From Thermoguttaceae bacterium (lineage in GTDB: Bacteria > Planctomycetota > Planctomycetia > Pirellulales > Thermoguttaceae): a DNA stretch of 50,344 nucleotides. The position numbers and the translations under genes are program-made. The stretch covers positions 1-50,344 of the forward strand of contig JAFQUP010000138.1 of NCBI GenBank assembly GCA_017408405.1, written 5' to 3'. Shown here in pieces: positions 50,283 to 50,344 of this stretch (position 1 is its first letter; each line of letters begins with the position of its first letter). Below the pieces are notes generated by a model. That model saw nothing but the letters and a program-made list of their open reading frames with translations. It was not told where the DNA came from and ran no database searches.

Positions 50283-50344
50283 GGCAGACCTATCGAACTA
50301 TTGATGTTTTTAAAACGGTCTACCGTGGTCAAATGGTGCAAGTC
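50231..50344 (+). CDS. Second MGGRGA-family gene (partial, runs off the right edge)
   Basis: GGAGG eight bases before ATG 50231 gives a good ribosome site. The first 17 residues are identical to those of the gene at 47345, encoded by identical DNA. After that only spaced similarity remains (YRTIDVFK here, YKTIGVIR there). Thirty-eight codons are visible, all open. It is a paralogue of the interrupted gene, with a diverged body behind a conserved start. Confidence 0.65.
   Translation, partial: MGGRGAHLSRNENGRMTRQTYRTIDVFKTVYRGQMVQV

Noticed and set aside
46701..50344. Attachment-site duplication of the tRNA 3' end
   Set aside because: The T-arm and acceptor sequence were looked for to the right edge and no second copy was found. 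The element end may lie outside.

Overview
The window looks like a chromosomal segment of a free-living bacterium of about 50% GC, most likely a host- or gut-associated member of the Planctomycetota (Pirellulales-like). This is an inference. It rests on the many secreted enzymes with twin-arginine leaders (RRDFLR, RREFL), the large set of plant or mucin glycan enzymes (GH43, GH2, GH127, a beta-helix protein, an SGNH acetylesterase), a SUMF1-domain protein, a lone flhA, and a Rieske gene followed by a cytochrome b fused to a diheme cytochrome c. No rRNA, CRISPR array or insertion sequence was seen.

Layout. 1-3.9 kb, minus strand: a secreted GH43 enzyme cut by the left edge, a secreted beta-propeller-like protein and a GT-C-like membrane protein. 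4.2-6.4 kb: an M24 peptidase and a LarE-type sulfur transferase, convergent. 6.7-10.9 kb: a secreted metallophosphoesterase and a large GH2 enzyme with an inserted F5/8C domain. 11.3-13.5 kb: an orphan flhA. 13.7-19.4 kb, minus strand: surE, purM, an SGNH esterase, ribF and pyk. 19.7-23.0 kb, minus strand: znuA-znuC-znuB zinc uptake with a promoter carrying an overlapping dyad. 23.8-28.2 kb: a potABCD polyamine operon, then a CorA-like transporter. 29.6-33.3 kb: a SUMF1-domain protein, a Tat-exported MBL-fold protein and a Tat-exported NIPSNAP protein. 33.5-39.7 kb, minus strand: a carbohydrate cluster (MFS sugar porter, GH127, a broken gene, a beta-helix protein). 40-46.4 kb: an NrnA-like DHH phosphoesterase, a secreted FAD oxidoreductase, and the Rieske/cytochrome b-c pair. 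A tRNA-Ser(CGA) lies at 46636-46718.

Right of the tRNA the character changes. From 46.7 to 50.3 kb there are gene remnants, a short ORF with a near-ideal Shine-Dalgarno, codon choices rare elsewhere in the window (ATA, AGA, ACA, GTA), and two copies of an identical 62-bp block. Each block opens a gene of the same family (start MGGRGAHLSRNENGRMT). The left gene is cut by an in-frame TAG and is coupled by ATGA overlap to a 101-aa partner. The right gene runs off the window. Between them, on the other strand, lies a tightly coupled two-gene unit: a DUF4365-like, nuclease-type protein and an uncharacterised 386-aa protein. This tRNA-adjacent cassette region is the best candidate for an undescribed system, plausibly anti-phage or toxin/immunity-like. 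That function is inferred from context and has not been shown.

A recurrent sigma70-like promoter, TTGnnn-N14-GG-TAWAMT (16-bp spacer), can be read upstream of at least five transcription units, and related promoters lie upstream of the GH43 and znuA genes.
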